From the NCBI RefSeq assembly GCF_030286045.1, contig NZ_CP127391.1, positions 1 through 40,493 of the forward strand: 40,493 nt of DNA. Direction: 5' to 3'. Source of the DNA: Propionimicrobium sp. PCR01-08-3. Its GTDB lineage: Bacteria > Actinomycetota > Actinomycetes > Propionibacteriales > Propionibacteriaceae. The position numbers and the translations under genes were made by a program. This document shows, in pieces, positions 30,345-37,749 of this stretch (within the stretch, counting starts at the first letter, position 1; each line of letters begins with the position of its first letter). The notes below the pieces were generated by a model. The model worked only from the letters and a program-made list of their open reading frames with translations, did no database searches and was not told the origin of the DNA.

Positions 30345-30652
30345 ATAACGAGTATCTGATCCTAGATGAGGCACCCTGTCTCTCTATCAACAACCCTGAT
30401 TGTGATGCGTGCTGCGTCGAGGTGGACTCCGACGGAGATGGATACATCTGTCCCTCGTGCGGCACCTTCTGGGGATATAGCTGTGGGGACGGAGAAGCCG
30501 GAGAACTACTGGAGGAGTGGGCCGGCGAGGTGCCTGAAGGGCCGCGAGTCTCGAATGGAGACGCGTGGCTAGTTGCGCGCTTCCGGGGTGAGGAGCGAGT
30601 CGCTGAGGCTGAGCGGGTCAATGCCATGCGAGACCGGAAGGCTGAGTCGTGA
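30341..30652 (+). CDS. Hypothetical 103-aa acidic protein with Cys pairs
   Basis: GTG at 30341 overlaps the previous stop as GTGA and is preferred; GTG at 30335 is also in frame. DCDACC and YICPSCGTFWGYSC are Cys-rich, and together could bind one zinc. The C-terminus is acidic then helical (GEERVAEAERVNAMRDRK). No family recognised. Confidence 0.6.
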   Translation: MNNEYLILDEAPCLSINNPDCDACCVEVDSDGDGYICPSCGTFWGYSCGDGEAGELLEEWAGEVPEGPRVSNGDAWLVARFRGEERVAEAERVNAMRDRKAES

Positions 30653-30957
30653 ACTACTGGCATGGCGGTATTCGCCCGAAAGACGGTCTGCTCACACCCC
30701 AGCCGATGGCTCGCTGTGGCGAGCCCGGTGACGGCTACGTATACATCACCACCGACCGGGATCTCGCGGCGACCTACGCAGCTACCCTGCCCGGCTCATG
30801 GGTGATGGAAGTGGAGCCGGTCGGCGAGGTCGAGCGCGACCCCGGGAGCATCCTCGCCACATCATTCCGGTGTAGATCGGCGCGGGTGCTGTGGTCGTAC
30901 TCGATCTCCAATGCAGAGCGGGAGCAGCGCGTCCGGTCGGTCGGGAGGTTCGCGTGA
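30649..30957 (+). CDS. Arr-like putative ADP-ribosyltransferase
   Basis: 102 aa. It follows the rifamycin ADP-ribosyltransferase (Arr) pattern: YWHGGI with H5, then a PKDGLLTP loop, GYVYITTDRDLAATYAA with Tyr 30/32, WVMEVEPVGEVERDP with D64, and a closing segment FRCRSARVLWS. In Arr the matching residues His, Tyr and Asp line the NAD site. It is shorter than typical Arr (about 140 aa). The target could be a host protein, DNA, RNA or a small molecule; this is not shown. It overlaps genes on both sides. Confidence 0.6.
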   Translation: MNYWHGGIRPKDGLLTPQPMARCGEPGDGYVYITTDRDLAATYAATLPGSWVMEVEPVGEVERDPGSILATSFRCRSARVLWSYSISNAEREQRVRSVGRFA

Positions 30958-31337
30958 TTCAGACGTTGACGCTCGCTATTCCGTCCAGCGACTGGATGAC
31001 GAGTAACCAAAGGCTCCATTGGGCGGAGAAGGCGCGCAGGACGCGAGCTGTACGCCTAATGGCCGCGTGGGCGGCACGGCGTCAGGGATTAGCCCCGATG
31101 CGATGCCCTGTGCACGTGACAGTCACCGTACAGCCCCGAACCAAGATCCGGTTCGATCCGGGGAACGTGAGTCCGATATCGAAAGCGGCTCTCGACGGAC
31201 TGACGGACGCAAAGATTTGGCCCGACGACTCGGCCCAATTTGTGATCGGTCCGGATCACCGAGCCGGCCAGCCGGACCCCGAACTGCGACCCGGCTGGCA
31301 CCGAATAATCATCGACATCGAGGAGATCAACCAATGA
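30954..31337 (+). CDS. RusA-like Holliday junction resolvase
   Basis: 127 aa from GTG 30954 (GTGA overlap with the gene before); an upstream in-frame region belongs to that gene. RFDPGN (D68, N71), KAALDGL (D81) and the pair D91-D92 match the acidic metal-binding residues of RusA. It would cut branched DNA made during recombination or replication, or before packaging. Directly followed by SSB. Confidence 0.88.
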   Translation: MIQTLTLAIPSSDWMTSNQRLHWAEKARRTRAVRLMAAWAARRQGLAPMRCPVHVTVTVQPRTKIRFDPGNVSPISKAALDGLTDAKIWPDDSAQFVIGPDHRAGQPDPELRPGWHRIIIDIEEINQ

Positions 31338-31783
31338 GCATCCAAACCATCATCGTCGGCAACCTAACCGGCGATGTTTCTCTGCGGTTCACGCCAGCAG
31401 GCCAGGCGGTGGCGAACTTCACCATCGCACAAACCGACCGGAAGTTTGATCGGCAGACCAACGAATGGACAGACGGCGACACCTCGTATCTGGACTGCAC
31501 GATCTGGCAGCGCCCGGCCGAGAACGCCGCCGAGACCCTGCGCAAGGGAATGCGGGTGGTCGCAACCGGCCGTTTGCTCCAGCGCAACTACGAGGACCGC
31601 CAGGGAAACAAGCGGTCCAAGTTCGAGCTCCAGATAGACGAGGTAGGCCCGTCGCTGAAAACGCAGGTCGGCGAGATCCGCAAGGCTGGCTCAGCCCGTC
31701 CTCAGACCCAGCAGGCACCCGCGCAGTATCCGGGTAACGATCCGTGGGCGGACACCAAACCCGTCGACGCACCGCCGTTCTGA
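31334..31783 (+). CDS. ssb: Single-stranded DNA-binding protein
   Basis: 149 aa from ATG 31334. The OB fold is clear: TIIVGNLTGDVSLRFTPAGQ, VANFTIAQTDRKFD, YLDCTIWQRPAENA and RVVATGRLLQRNYED. A flexible Gln/Pro/Ala tail ends in DAPPF, close to the acidic DDDIPF-like tip that recruits partner proteins. It coats single-stranded DNA during replication. The overlap with the RusA gene (ATGA) supports co-expression. Confidence 0.95.
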   Translation: MSIQTIIVGNLTGDVSLRFTPAGQAVANFTIAQTDRKFDRQTNEWTDGDTSYLDCTIWQRPAENAAETLRKGMRVVATGRLLQRNYEDRQGNKRSKFELQIDEVGPSLKTQVGEIRKAGSARPQTQQAPAQYPGNDPWADTKPVDAPPF

Positions 31784-31794
31784 GGGGGCCGGAT

Positions 31795-32058
31795 ATGGAC
31801 TGGTTTGTGCAGGTGTTTTCGTCGCCGTTCGCAATGGTGGCGCTCTATGCCTGCTGCTACATCCTCGGGCGCCATCGTGGATACCAGCGAGGGCACGAGG
31901 CGGCAGAGAGGTCTTATGCGAGGCGCGAGTCGTTGACGCTCAACGTAGGTGACGCAGTACTCTGCGCGCTCGAAAACGACAACGTTGCCGCCGTCACGGT
32001 CACCAGAAGCGACCAGGACCAGGAGTTCACTGTCTGGCCGGAAAGGTTGCCGTCGTGA
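31795..32058 (+). CDS. Hypothetical 87-aa membrane-anchored protein
   Basis: ATG 31795 follows GGGGGCCGG, a weak ribosome binding site. An N-terminal hydrophobic helix (WFVQVFSSPFAMVALYACCY) is followed by a basic loop (GRHRGYQRGHE) and a soluble strand region (LTLNVGDAVLCALENDNVAA). No family recognised. It overlaps the replication gene at GTGA. Confidence 0.55.
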   Translation: MDWFVQVFSSPFAMVALYACCYILGRHRGYQRGHEAAERSYARRESLTLNVGDAVLCALENDNVAAVTVTRSDQDQEFTVWPERLPS

Positions 32059-32504
32059 ACGAGGTAGACCTACCTTCAAAGGACGATAGGCCGGGCATTC
32101 TGATTGCACATGAGATGCCGGACCATCCGAAGATTGCACCGCTATCTGATGCCGCGTTTCGTCTACTGATTAAGGCGTGGGCGTACTGCTCGCGGCTCGA
32201 AACAGACGGGCGTATCCCGAACGTCATATGGCAGAGCATGGGCCCGGCGAAAGCACGTAAGGAATTGCTCGCCCCGCCGGTCGCCATGCCTGACAAGACG
32301 CCACTAGTAATTCAGCGCGAAGGACATGTCGAATGCCATGACTACCTGGCGCATCAGCGATCCTCGGGCGAAATTGAGGCGATCAAGAGCAGCCGATCAG
32401 AGTCCGGTGCCCTCGGTGCTCACAAGCGGTGGCACGTCGCAAGACGGGTCCATGTCGAGTCGTGCCCTTACTGTAACCCGAGTAGTTCGGTAGCTAACGC
32501 ATAG
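32055..32504 (+). CDS. Replication initiator-like protein (winged-helix N-domain)
   Basis: 149 aa from GTG 32055. ILIAHEMPDHPKIAPLSDAA, FRLLIKAWAYCSRLETDG and ECHDYLAHQRSSGEIEAIKS match the N-terminal winged-helix part of phage replisome organiser proteins, and it ends with HVESCPYC. It is short: related proteins often continue. The iterons of a putative origin begin at its stop codon, and the -1 frame stays open for 42 codons across them (to 32629), so a longer form is possible. Role inferred. Confidence 0.6.
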   Translation: MNEVDLPSKDDRPGILIAHEMPDHPKIAPLSDAAFRLLIKAWAYCSRLETDGRIPNVIWQSMGPAKARKELLAPPVAMPDKTPLVIQREGHVECHDYLAHQRSSGEIEAIKSSRSESGALGAHKRWHVARRVHVESCPYCNPSSSVANA

Positions 32505-32629
32505 CAAACGCTATAGCAAGTGCTATGGCAAACGCCATGATTTCGATGGCAAACGCTATAGCAAAACGATGGCGATGCGATGGCATATACATAGTCATAG
32601 ACATAGGCATGTATTTATTACTTACCTAA
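32502..32629 (+). other. Putative origin of replication: 12-bp iterons and AT-rich stretch
   Basis: Tandem units TAGCAAACGCTA (32502-32513), TAGCAAGTGCTA (32514-32525) and TGGCAAACGCCA (32526-32537), then TGGCAAACGCTA (32547-32558) and a decayed unit from 32559. Each is an imperfect dyad. From about 32584 the bases turn AT-rich with CATAGT/CATAGA/CATAGG repeats to 32629. Iterons beside an AT-rich stretch and a replication gene are the hallmarks of a phage or plasmid origin. Confidence 0.6.
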
Positions 32630-32671
32630 GGCGTACAGAGTTACGTCTGTAGGTGGTTAAGATCTAAATCA

Positions 32672-32727
32672 CCAAATCCAAAATCGTCACTTAGCTGACG
32701 TGCGCGCGAGCAACGTTTTGGATTTGG
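32672..32727. repeat. Nested inverted repeat before the 152-aa replication-region gene
   Basis: CCAAATCCAAAA (32672-32683) is the exact complement of TTTTGGATTTGG (32716-32727). Inside, CGTCA (32685-32689) pairs with TGACG (32696-32700). The right arm touches the ribosome binding site AAGGAGGG (32728-32735) of the next gene. It may be part of the origin or an RNA element controlling that gene. Confidence 0.6.
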
Positions 32728-32739
32728 AAGGAGGGAATT

Positions 32740-33198
32740 ATGGATACCGCCGAGATCGACCGCTTGGCCCACGCCATCGCGGTCTTGAGGCCCGACTGGC
32801 CGGTAGGCAGCCTGCGAGCCTTCATGACTTCCAACTTGGCTACCCGCCCATACCTGGACGCCGCCGTTGTCATGTCGTGGGTTGCGTGCGATCCGAAGAC
32901 CAGAACCCCCAAGCGCGTCCTCGAAAGCGGCCCATGGTGGGAAGCGTTGAGGCCAACCGACGTCAAACCGGAGCGTCCGAAGTTGAGCGATGCCGAGACT
33001 TGCGCCGGGTGTTTCCGGAGCAGGGAGGGGCACGACAAGGCCGAGGCGCTCGTTTCGGAAGAGGCTCGCCACGCCTGGATCTCTGTCGCTGATCGCAAGC
33101 GGCAGCAAGCTGTGCGGCCAGACGAGACCCGTGGTTTGGATCATCACGTGCCAGCTGATGTACCGCTGTCGCAGATTGGGAGAGGACGGGCAGCATGA
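32740..33198 (+). CDS. Hypothetical replication-region protein
   Basis: 152 aa with a very strong ribosome binding site. LAHAIAVLRPDWPVGSLRAF and AAVVMSWVACDPKTRTPKRV, VLESGPWWEAL are helical, and the middle has CAGCFRSREGHD, a Cys pair. Genes with this pattern follow replication initiators in other actinophages; a helicase-loader-type role is possible but not shown. Confidence 0.65.
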   Translation: MDTAEIDRLAHAIAVLRPDWPVGSLRAFMTSNLATRPYLDAAVVMSWVACDPKTRTPKRVLESGPWWEALRPTDVKPERPKLSDAETCAGCFRSREGHDKAEALVSEEARHAWISVADRKRQQAVRPDETRGLDHHVPADVPLSQIGRGRAA

Positions 33199-33410
33199 GC
33201 GAGCGAGCGGCAGGCACGCTGACGGCAGACGACCTCGGGCACGAGGTGACGACGCCCGCGTTCGCCAGCGATTGCAGCATCACCGGCGCCCTCGTCGAGG
33301 TGCAGCACTGGGCGTTGGGTGCAGATCGGAGGACCATCGTGCATGTCGAGCATGACGGGCATCGCACGCAGGTCTACCTGCCGGCAGCTGCCACGGTGGT
33401 GGTCCGGTGA
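33195..33410 (+). CDS. Hypothetical 71-aa protein
   Basis: Small, beta-rich protein (GALVEVQHWALG, TIVHVEHDGHRTQVYLPAAA) with several His residues. ATG overlaps the previous stop. No family recognised. Confidence 0.6.
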   Translation: MSERAAGTLTADDLGHEVTTPAFASDCSITGALVEVQHWALGADRRTIVHVEHDGHRTQVYLPAAATVVVR

Positions 33411-33421
33411 GAGGAGGACGA

Positions 33422-33544
33422 GTGAGTCAGAAATACCCCTCAGGCTGGCGTAACCGGGTCCAGGACGCGAGCACGGCTCGAAACCGCATTCGTGTACGTC
33501 ATGGCCTTAGAACGGCTCACAGCGTCGAATTTGGGGACGAGTGA
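33422..33544 (+). CDS. 40-aa basic protein
   Basis: GTG 33422 with GAGGAGG upstream. Basic and polar (YPSGWRNRVQDAST, RNRIRVRHGLRT). Its stop overlaps the first in-frame ATG of the next frame. A small expressed peptide is plausible because of the strong ribosome binding site; function unknown. Confidence 0.45.
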   Translation: MSQKYPSGWRNRVQDASTARNRIRVRHGLRTAHSVEFGDE

Positions 33545-33553
33545 TGGTAGAAT
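33525..33553 (+). promoter_or_regulatory. Candidate promoter of the HNH gene
   Basis: -10 TAGAAT (33548-33553) with a weak -35 TCGAAT (33525-33530), 17 bases apart. A stem-loop and the ATG at 33634 with GGAG before it follow, which makes an 80-base leader. Confidence 0.4.
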
Positions 33554-33572
33554 TGAGTTCACAGACAAAAAC

Positions 33573-33605
33573 GGCTCGGACAAGTGCAGCAACACTCGCC
33601 GAGCC
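33573..33605 (+). other. Stem-loop in the leader of the HNH gene
   Basis: GGCTCGG (33573-33579) pairs with CCGAGCC (33599-33605), and inner AGTG (33583-33586) with CACT (33593-33596) around CAGCAA. Followed by no T run. It may control translation or processing of the HNH mRNA. Confidence 0.5.
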
Positions 33606-33633
33606 TAACCACAGCGACTATCCAGGAGTCGGA

Positions 33634-34266
33634 ATGGCTAATGCCAAGAGTACCTTCGATTGCATCATCTCCGCCATTGCGGACAGCTGGTACCAGCAGC
33701 AGGCGCGGTTGGCGTTCCAGCAAGAGTACGATCGGGAGCTAGATCCTCTGGTTTGGGTTCGGACCACGTGCAAGAACCGTTGCCTAAACCCACAACACCT
33801 CGTCATTCACCAGCCCGTCAAGATCAAATACCCGGCCGGTGTTTGTGTCTATTGCGGGTTTCCGTCAGGCACGAAAGACCACCTGATTCCGAGGGCCTGG
33901 ACCGGCGAGGCTAGACGTTCGCAGACTGCGGTCGTCCCGGCGTGCGCCGAATGCAACTCGCGTATCAATGACTTCGGTAGCCCCAACGTTCAGCGCCGCC
34001 GGGAACGTGTTCGTGAGTTGATGTGCAGGAGATATCGGAACATCCTCTCAGCTCCCGACTGGTCGAAGTCTCAACTCTCCGAGCTGGGACGCACGCTGCG
34101 GAACGGAGTAGAGTTGCGACAAGCCAAGAAGCAGGCTGTTCTCAGCAGGCTCCAATGGCCAGAAGATCCGTTCTACGACCTTCGCGCATTTCAGTTATCT
34201 GGGATTGACGATCCGGTAATTCTTGACCTGTGCGATGACCCAACTATTTCCCGCGATGCCGCATGA
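33634..34266 (+). CDS. HNH endonuclease
   Basis: 210 aa from ATG 33634, preceded by GGAGTCGG; the frame is open back to 33541/33544, so a start coupled to the previous gene is an alternative. The HNH site is CVYCGFPSGTKDHLIPRAW, then VVPACAECNSRIND with paired Cys for zinc. An earlier CLNPQHL resembles part of another HNH. A long helical C-terminus follows. Own promoter and leader suggest a freestanding homing enzyme. Overlaps the next gene at ATGA. Confidence 0.8.
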   Translation: MANAKSTFDCIISAIADSWYQQQARLAFQQEYDRELDPLVWVRTTCKNRCLNPQHLVIHQPVKIKYPAGVCVYCGFPSGTKDHLIPRAWTGEARRSQTAVVPACAECNSRINDFGSPNVQRRRERVRELMCRRYRNILSAPDWSKSQLSELGRTLRNGVELRQAKKQAVLSRLQWPEDPFYDLRAFQLSGIDDPVILDLCDDPTISRDAA

Positions 34267-35315
34267 GTGACCAGCGGTGCGAGATGACGGATCTTCCGAC
34301 GATCATGTGTGCTCACTGCTCGGGAAATACCGGCGACGACTCCGAGATTCCAGAGATCAACCCCAACCGTCAGGAGCGGATCGTTCACGTCAGCGGCGCA
34401 CTCCAGGGGTACAGCGGTCTGCCGTACTATCCGCCGTCGGAGCGGCGAGCCTCGAACGTGGACGGCGGCCGGACATGCTCTTGTGGCCAGCCGTGCGGCG
34501 ACGCCTTCGTCTGCTCCTCGTGCGCCGACGACATTGATCGTTGCCTCGGTGACGTGCCGGCGTTGGTGGAGGATCTCGACATCGCGGCCGCGAGACTGGA
34601 CAACGTCCGCTCGTGGCCACGGGCACCGAGACTGAAAGACTCACCATCATTGCTCGGGAAACCGGTGCGCGAGTGGACGTTCGAGGATTCGGACATGACC
34701 CTGCGCGACGACATCACTGCCCGGACTATGCGCATTCTCGGCCGGGGCAGACCCGACAACCCTGGACCTGCTGCAGCACGTGACCAGCTGGACAGGATCT
34801 TGGTGACTGCGGTTGCTGTGGTTGAGCCGACAGTTCCGGGCCCGCACGATCCGGTCACGATGTCGAGATGGATGCTCCGCAATTTGCAGCGCATCATTCA
34901 CCATCCGGAAGCACCCGGCATTGTGGAGCAGGTCACCAAGGTCCACGACCGCTGCATGCGCCTGGTCGACAACGCACCAGACCGTACTTTGTGGGGATAC
35001 TGCTCCGTCATTCTCGACGATGGCCTGCCGTGTGACGCGCCGGTCAGTATCCCGAACGGTGCTGATGTGTGGACGTGCGAGTGCGGCACACAGTATCGGG
35101 TGGAGGATCTGTCGGCGGCCAGGATCGATAAGGCGCGGGATTCGGTGCTGACAATGAGGGAGCTTGCGTTGATCTCGGGCAAGACGGTGAACGCGGTGAA
35201 GGGTGTGCTGCGTCGGCGTGGCATTGAGCCTGTCGGATCGAGGGATGTGGACGGCAAGCAGGTAGCGACGTTCCGTGGTGCCGACTTCCTGGACACGCTC
35301 ACGGCGAGTGCTTGA
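34263..35315 (+). CDS. Zinc- and HTH-containing DNA-binding protein
   Basis: 350 aa. Three Cys clusters (CAHC near 16; CSCGQPCGDAFVCSSC near 72-87; YCSVILDDGLPCD with CECG near 245-275) suggest zinc ribbons. The C-terminal end is an HTH (SVLTMRELALISGKTVNAVK, GVLRRRGIEP) with a short wing. Similar proteins sit before the terminase genes of many actinophages and may regulate late genes; that is inference. ATG overlaps the HNH stop; ATG 34287 is an alternative. Confidence 0.7.
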   Translation: MSDQRCEMTDLPTIMCAHCSGNTGDDSEIPEINPNRQERIVHVSGALQGYSGLPYYPPSERRASNVDGGRTCSCGQPCGDAFVCSSCADDIDRCLGDVPALVEDLDIAAARLDNVRSWPRAPRLKDSPSLLGKPVREWTFEDSDMTLRDDITARTMRILGRGRPDNPGPAAARDQLDRILVTAVAVVEPTVPGPHDPVTMSRWMLRNLQRIIHHPEAPGIVEQVTKVHDRCMRLVDNAPDRTLWGYCSVILDDGLPCDAPVSIPNGADVWTCECGTQYRVEDLSAARIDKARDSVLTMRELALISGKTVNAVKGVLRRRGIEPVGSRDVDGKQVATFRGADFLDTLTASA

Positions 35316-35344
35316 CATGCTGCGACCAAACCTTGTGGTACGCT
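35312..35344 (+). promoter_or_regulatory. Extended -10 promoter, likely for late genes
   Basis: TTGACA (35312-35317) overlaps the stop of the previous gene. TGG followed by TACGCT (35339-35344) is an extended -10; spacing from the -35 is long (21), while GTGGTA at 35335 is spaced 17. All packaging and structural genes lie downstream. Confidence 0.45.
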
Positions 35345-35465
35345 TCGGCTGTAGCCGGAACTGTGGAACCAACGGGATCGGCTTTCTTCATGTCATAGTC
35401 CCCTCGCCGGGCCTCTCAGCGATTGCACAAATGGCGAGGGCCTATTCGACCCGTACCCGGTGAGA

Positions 35466-35588
35466 CTCGGCGCGCCACACACGCAGTGCGCCGAGGGGTT
35501 ACTCCCGTGGTGCGGGATCATCGTCCCATCCCGGGCTGGACACCATCGCGCAGTGGGGACGCGATGAATGCAGATCCCCCGGGATGGG
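35466..35588. other. Structured non-coding region, candidate cos/packaging site
   Basis: The 293 bases without a gene (35316-35608) contain CTCGGCGC/GCGCCGAG (35466-35473 and 35488-35495), TCCCG/CGGGA (35503-35517), and a nested pair: CCCATCCCGGG (35525-35535) with CCCGGGATGGG (35578-35588) enclosing CATCGCG/CGCGATG (35544-35550 and 35560-35566). It lies before an HNH gene and the terminase genes, where cos sites occur. A regulatory RNA is the other option. Confidence 0.45.
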
Positions 35589-35608
35589 CGGCAAGTTTGG
35601 AGGTCCGG

Positions 35609-35908
35609 ATGAGCACAAGCCGGACCGGTACCGCCGCATACAAGCGGTGGCGCACCGCAGTGCTCCGACGTGACCGGCTCGCCGGCGTGAGCCGCTGTCC
35701 AATCTGTGGAGTTGAGATGGATTACGACGTTGGACTAAAGCCGAACTCAGCTGAGCCTGATCACATACTCGCAGCGGTGTTCGGTGGAAGGAACGAGATT
35801 GAGAATGGTCGCGCGATCTGTCGTCAGTGCAATCAGCGTCGAGGAAATGGTTTGAATGATCGCAAGCCAAAGACAACAAAGGTTGTGACAAACCTGGTCG
35901 CCTGGTGA
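35609..35908 (+). CDS. HNH nuclease next to terminase
   Basis: 99 aa from ATG 35609 with GGAGG upstream; a longer ORF start at 35423 would cross the structured region and is rejected. CPICGVEMDYDVG, AEPDHILAAVFGGRNEIENG and AICRQCNQRRGN form the zinc and HNH motif. In HK97-like phages an HNH protein joined to terminase is needed for cutting at cos; position supports the same job here. Confidence 0.85.
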   Translation: MSTSRTGTAAYKRWRTAVLRRDRLAGVSRCPICGVEMDYDVGLKPNSAEPDHILAAVFGGRNEIENGRAICRQCNQRRGNGLNDRKPKTTKVVTNLVAW

Positions 35909-36053
35909 CCGACTGACAAACCTCGACCGACCAACCGGGGCCGGGGCGACTGATGACTGACCATGGGGGAATACCCCTTCCCCCGCCTCAGCCTCGCCCC
36001 CGAAGGCATAGCGAAATATCTCCCCGGCTCGATTTCCCATAGGAGGCCCCGCC
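35909..36053 (+). other. Gap between HNH and small terminase
   Basis: 145 bases with no gene. It holds a GGGG-AATA-CCCC dyad (35966-35977) followed by C-rich sequence, another possible packaging signal, and GGAGG before the small terminase gene. No promoter is convincing. Confidence 0.35.
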
Positions 36054-36323
36054 ATGGCAGAGGACCCTGAGCCAAGGAAGCGATCGAAGACCATCCTTCA
36101 AGCAGCCTCCGATGGCTCGCAAAAGGACGTTCTTATCGCTCTGCGCCGACGGCTGGCCAGCTCGATTCAATCGAAAGACACGCCTCCCCGAGATCTCGCT
36201 GCCCTATCCCGCCGACTCATGGAGGTCATGGACCAGTTGGAGGCGATCGAGGCGCAGAGCCAAAAGGGGGACGGCGTTGTTGAGGTCCCCGTCGATGCAC
36301 CATTCGACCCCGAAGCTATCTGA
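36054..36323 (+). CDS. terS: Terminase small subunit
   Basis: 89 aa with TAGGAGG upstream. Basic N-terminus (EPRKRSKTILQAASDGSQKD) and a helical core (LIALRRRLASSIQSKDT, DLAALSRRLMEVMDQLEAIE) match short actinophage small terminases that bind the packaging site. It lies directly before the large subunit and overlaps it by 29 bases. Confidence 0.72.
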   Translation: MAEDPEPRKRSKTILQAASDGSQKDVLIALRRRLASSIQSKDTPPRDLAALSRRLMEVMDQLEAIEAQSQKGDGVVEVPVDAPFDPEAI

Positions 36324-37749
36324 GGCCGCCCGCCACCTGAACATCCCGTCCGGCATCGTCTCAACGGCCTGGCCGTCGGTGCAGGCGCAGTGTGCGAAGC
36401 TCGATGTCGGCTTCGACAATTGGCAGATCGGTATCGGCTCGTTGACGTTGTCGAAACGCAAGGACGGGCTCTACGCGTGCGGCGTCGGTGGCGCAGTGCT
36501 ATCGATCCCTCGACAGACCGGCAAGACCTACCTGCTCGGCTGGATGATCTTCGCGTTGTGCATCATGTATCCGGGCCTCACGGTCATCTGGACAGCACAC
36601 CGAACGCGCACCGCCTCAGAAACCTTCGGGTCAATGAAGTCGATGGCCCGCAAGCCGAAAGTGAAACCGCTCATCGCCAGCGTCCGGTCGGTCAACGGCG
36701 AGCAAGGCATCGAGTTCACCAACGACTCGCGCATCTTGTTCGGTGCTCGCGAGTCGGGGTTTGGCCGCGGTTTCGCTGAGGTCGACATCCTCGTCCTAGA
36801 CGAGGCGCAGATCCTCTCTGAGGATGCCATGTCGGATATGGTTCCCGCGACGAACGCGGCGCCGAACGGCCTGGTCATCCTGGCCGGCACACCCCCGCGG
36901 CCGAAAGACACGGGCGAGGTATTCCGCAACCGCCGCGCTGACGGCCTTAATGGTGATCCAGACACGCTGTATGTCGAGTTTTCGGCCGACCGCGGCGCAT
37001 CCCTGGACGACTGGGGTCAGTTAGCGAAAGCTAACCCGTCTTATCCGCACCGAACCGGCAAGACAGCGATCCTGCGCATGCGGAAGTTACTCGGTTCAGA
37101 CGACAACTTCCGCCGCGAGGCATTCGGCATCTGGGACGAAGGCGGCGCTCGCCGCGCCATCTCCGAAGATCTTTGGGAAACCACCGCCGTCGACGAGGCG
37201 CCCGAAGGCATCAAGTCGTTCGGCGCCGCATTCAGCCTGGACGGCACTCGTCAGGCAGTCGCAGGGGCGGTTAAGTCGGACGACTCGATCCACATCGAGA
37301 TGATCGACGCATGCACAGGCTCGACCGAATGGGGCGTAGCCGCAACCGCATCCTGGCTGGCGAAACGCTGGCGGGACGCCGCGATGATCGCAATCAGCGG
37401 TGCTGCAGGATCTCAGGCTCTCGTCGACGCGCTGATCAAAAAGGGCGTGCCAAAAAACGTCATCCACGTGATGACGACGACCGAATACACGGCCTCCTGC
37501 TCAACATTCCTGGACGGCCTGCGAAACGGCTCCATCACCCACCCGAAAGCCGAGGAGGGCGACATGCTCGAAGACTCGGTAGCCGTCTGTGACCAGAAAA
37601 GGCGCAGCGCATCAGGTGCATGGGGCTGGCAGGCGACCACGGTAGACGGAGACGAAACGCCGATCGAGGCAGTGAGCGTCGCAGCCTGGGCCGCGCGCAC
37701 ATCGAAGCGACGCCCGATCGGAGCAACTAAAAGGAGGTCGATTCTGTGA
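36295..37749 (+). CDS. terL: Terminase large subunit
   Basis: 484 aa from ATG 36295 (GAGG upstream); the open frame reaches 36112 but that part lies over the small terminase gene. ATPase: Walker A-like IPRQTGKTYLLG, Walker B ILVLDEAQ, coupling motif ILAGTPP. The nuclease half has SLDGTR and later DMLEDSV acidic residues. It packages DNA into the prohead using ATP and cuts it. It overlaps the portal gene at GTGA. Confidence 0.93.
   Translation: MHHSTPKLSEAARHLNIPSGIVSTAWPSVQAQCAKLDVGFDNWQIGIGSLTLSKRKDGLYACGVGGAVLSIPRQTGKTYLLGWMIFALCIMYPGLTVIWTAHRTRTASETFGSMKSMARKPKVKPLIASVRSVNGEQGIEFTNDSRILFGARESGFGRGFAEVDILVLDEAQILSEDAMSDMVPATNAAPNGLVILAGTPPRPKDTGEVFRNRRADGLNGDPDTLYVEFSADRGASLDDWGQLAKANPSYPHRTGKTAILRMRKLLGSDDNFRREAFGIWDEGGARRAISEDLWETTAVDEAPEGIKSFGAAFSLDGTRQAVAGAVKSDDSIHIEMIDACTGSTEWGVAATASWLAKRWRDAAMIAISGAAGSQALVDALIKKGVPKNVIHVMTTTEYTASCSTFLDGLRNGSITHPKAEEGDMLEDSVAVCDQKRRSASGAWGWQATTVDGDETPIEAVSVAAWAARTSKRRPIGATKRRSIL

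Noticed and set aside
35423-35608. Longer N-terminus of the HNH protein
   Set aside because: It would cross the inverted repeats, is rich in Arg/Pro without family likeness, and ATG 35609 has a proper ribosome binding site.
36112-36294. Longer large terminase starting inside the small terminase gene
   Set aside because: The extra part is the shifted-frame reading of the small subunit and shows no terminase motif.
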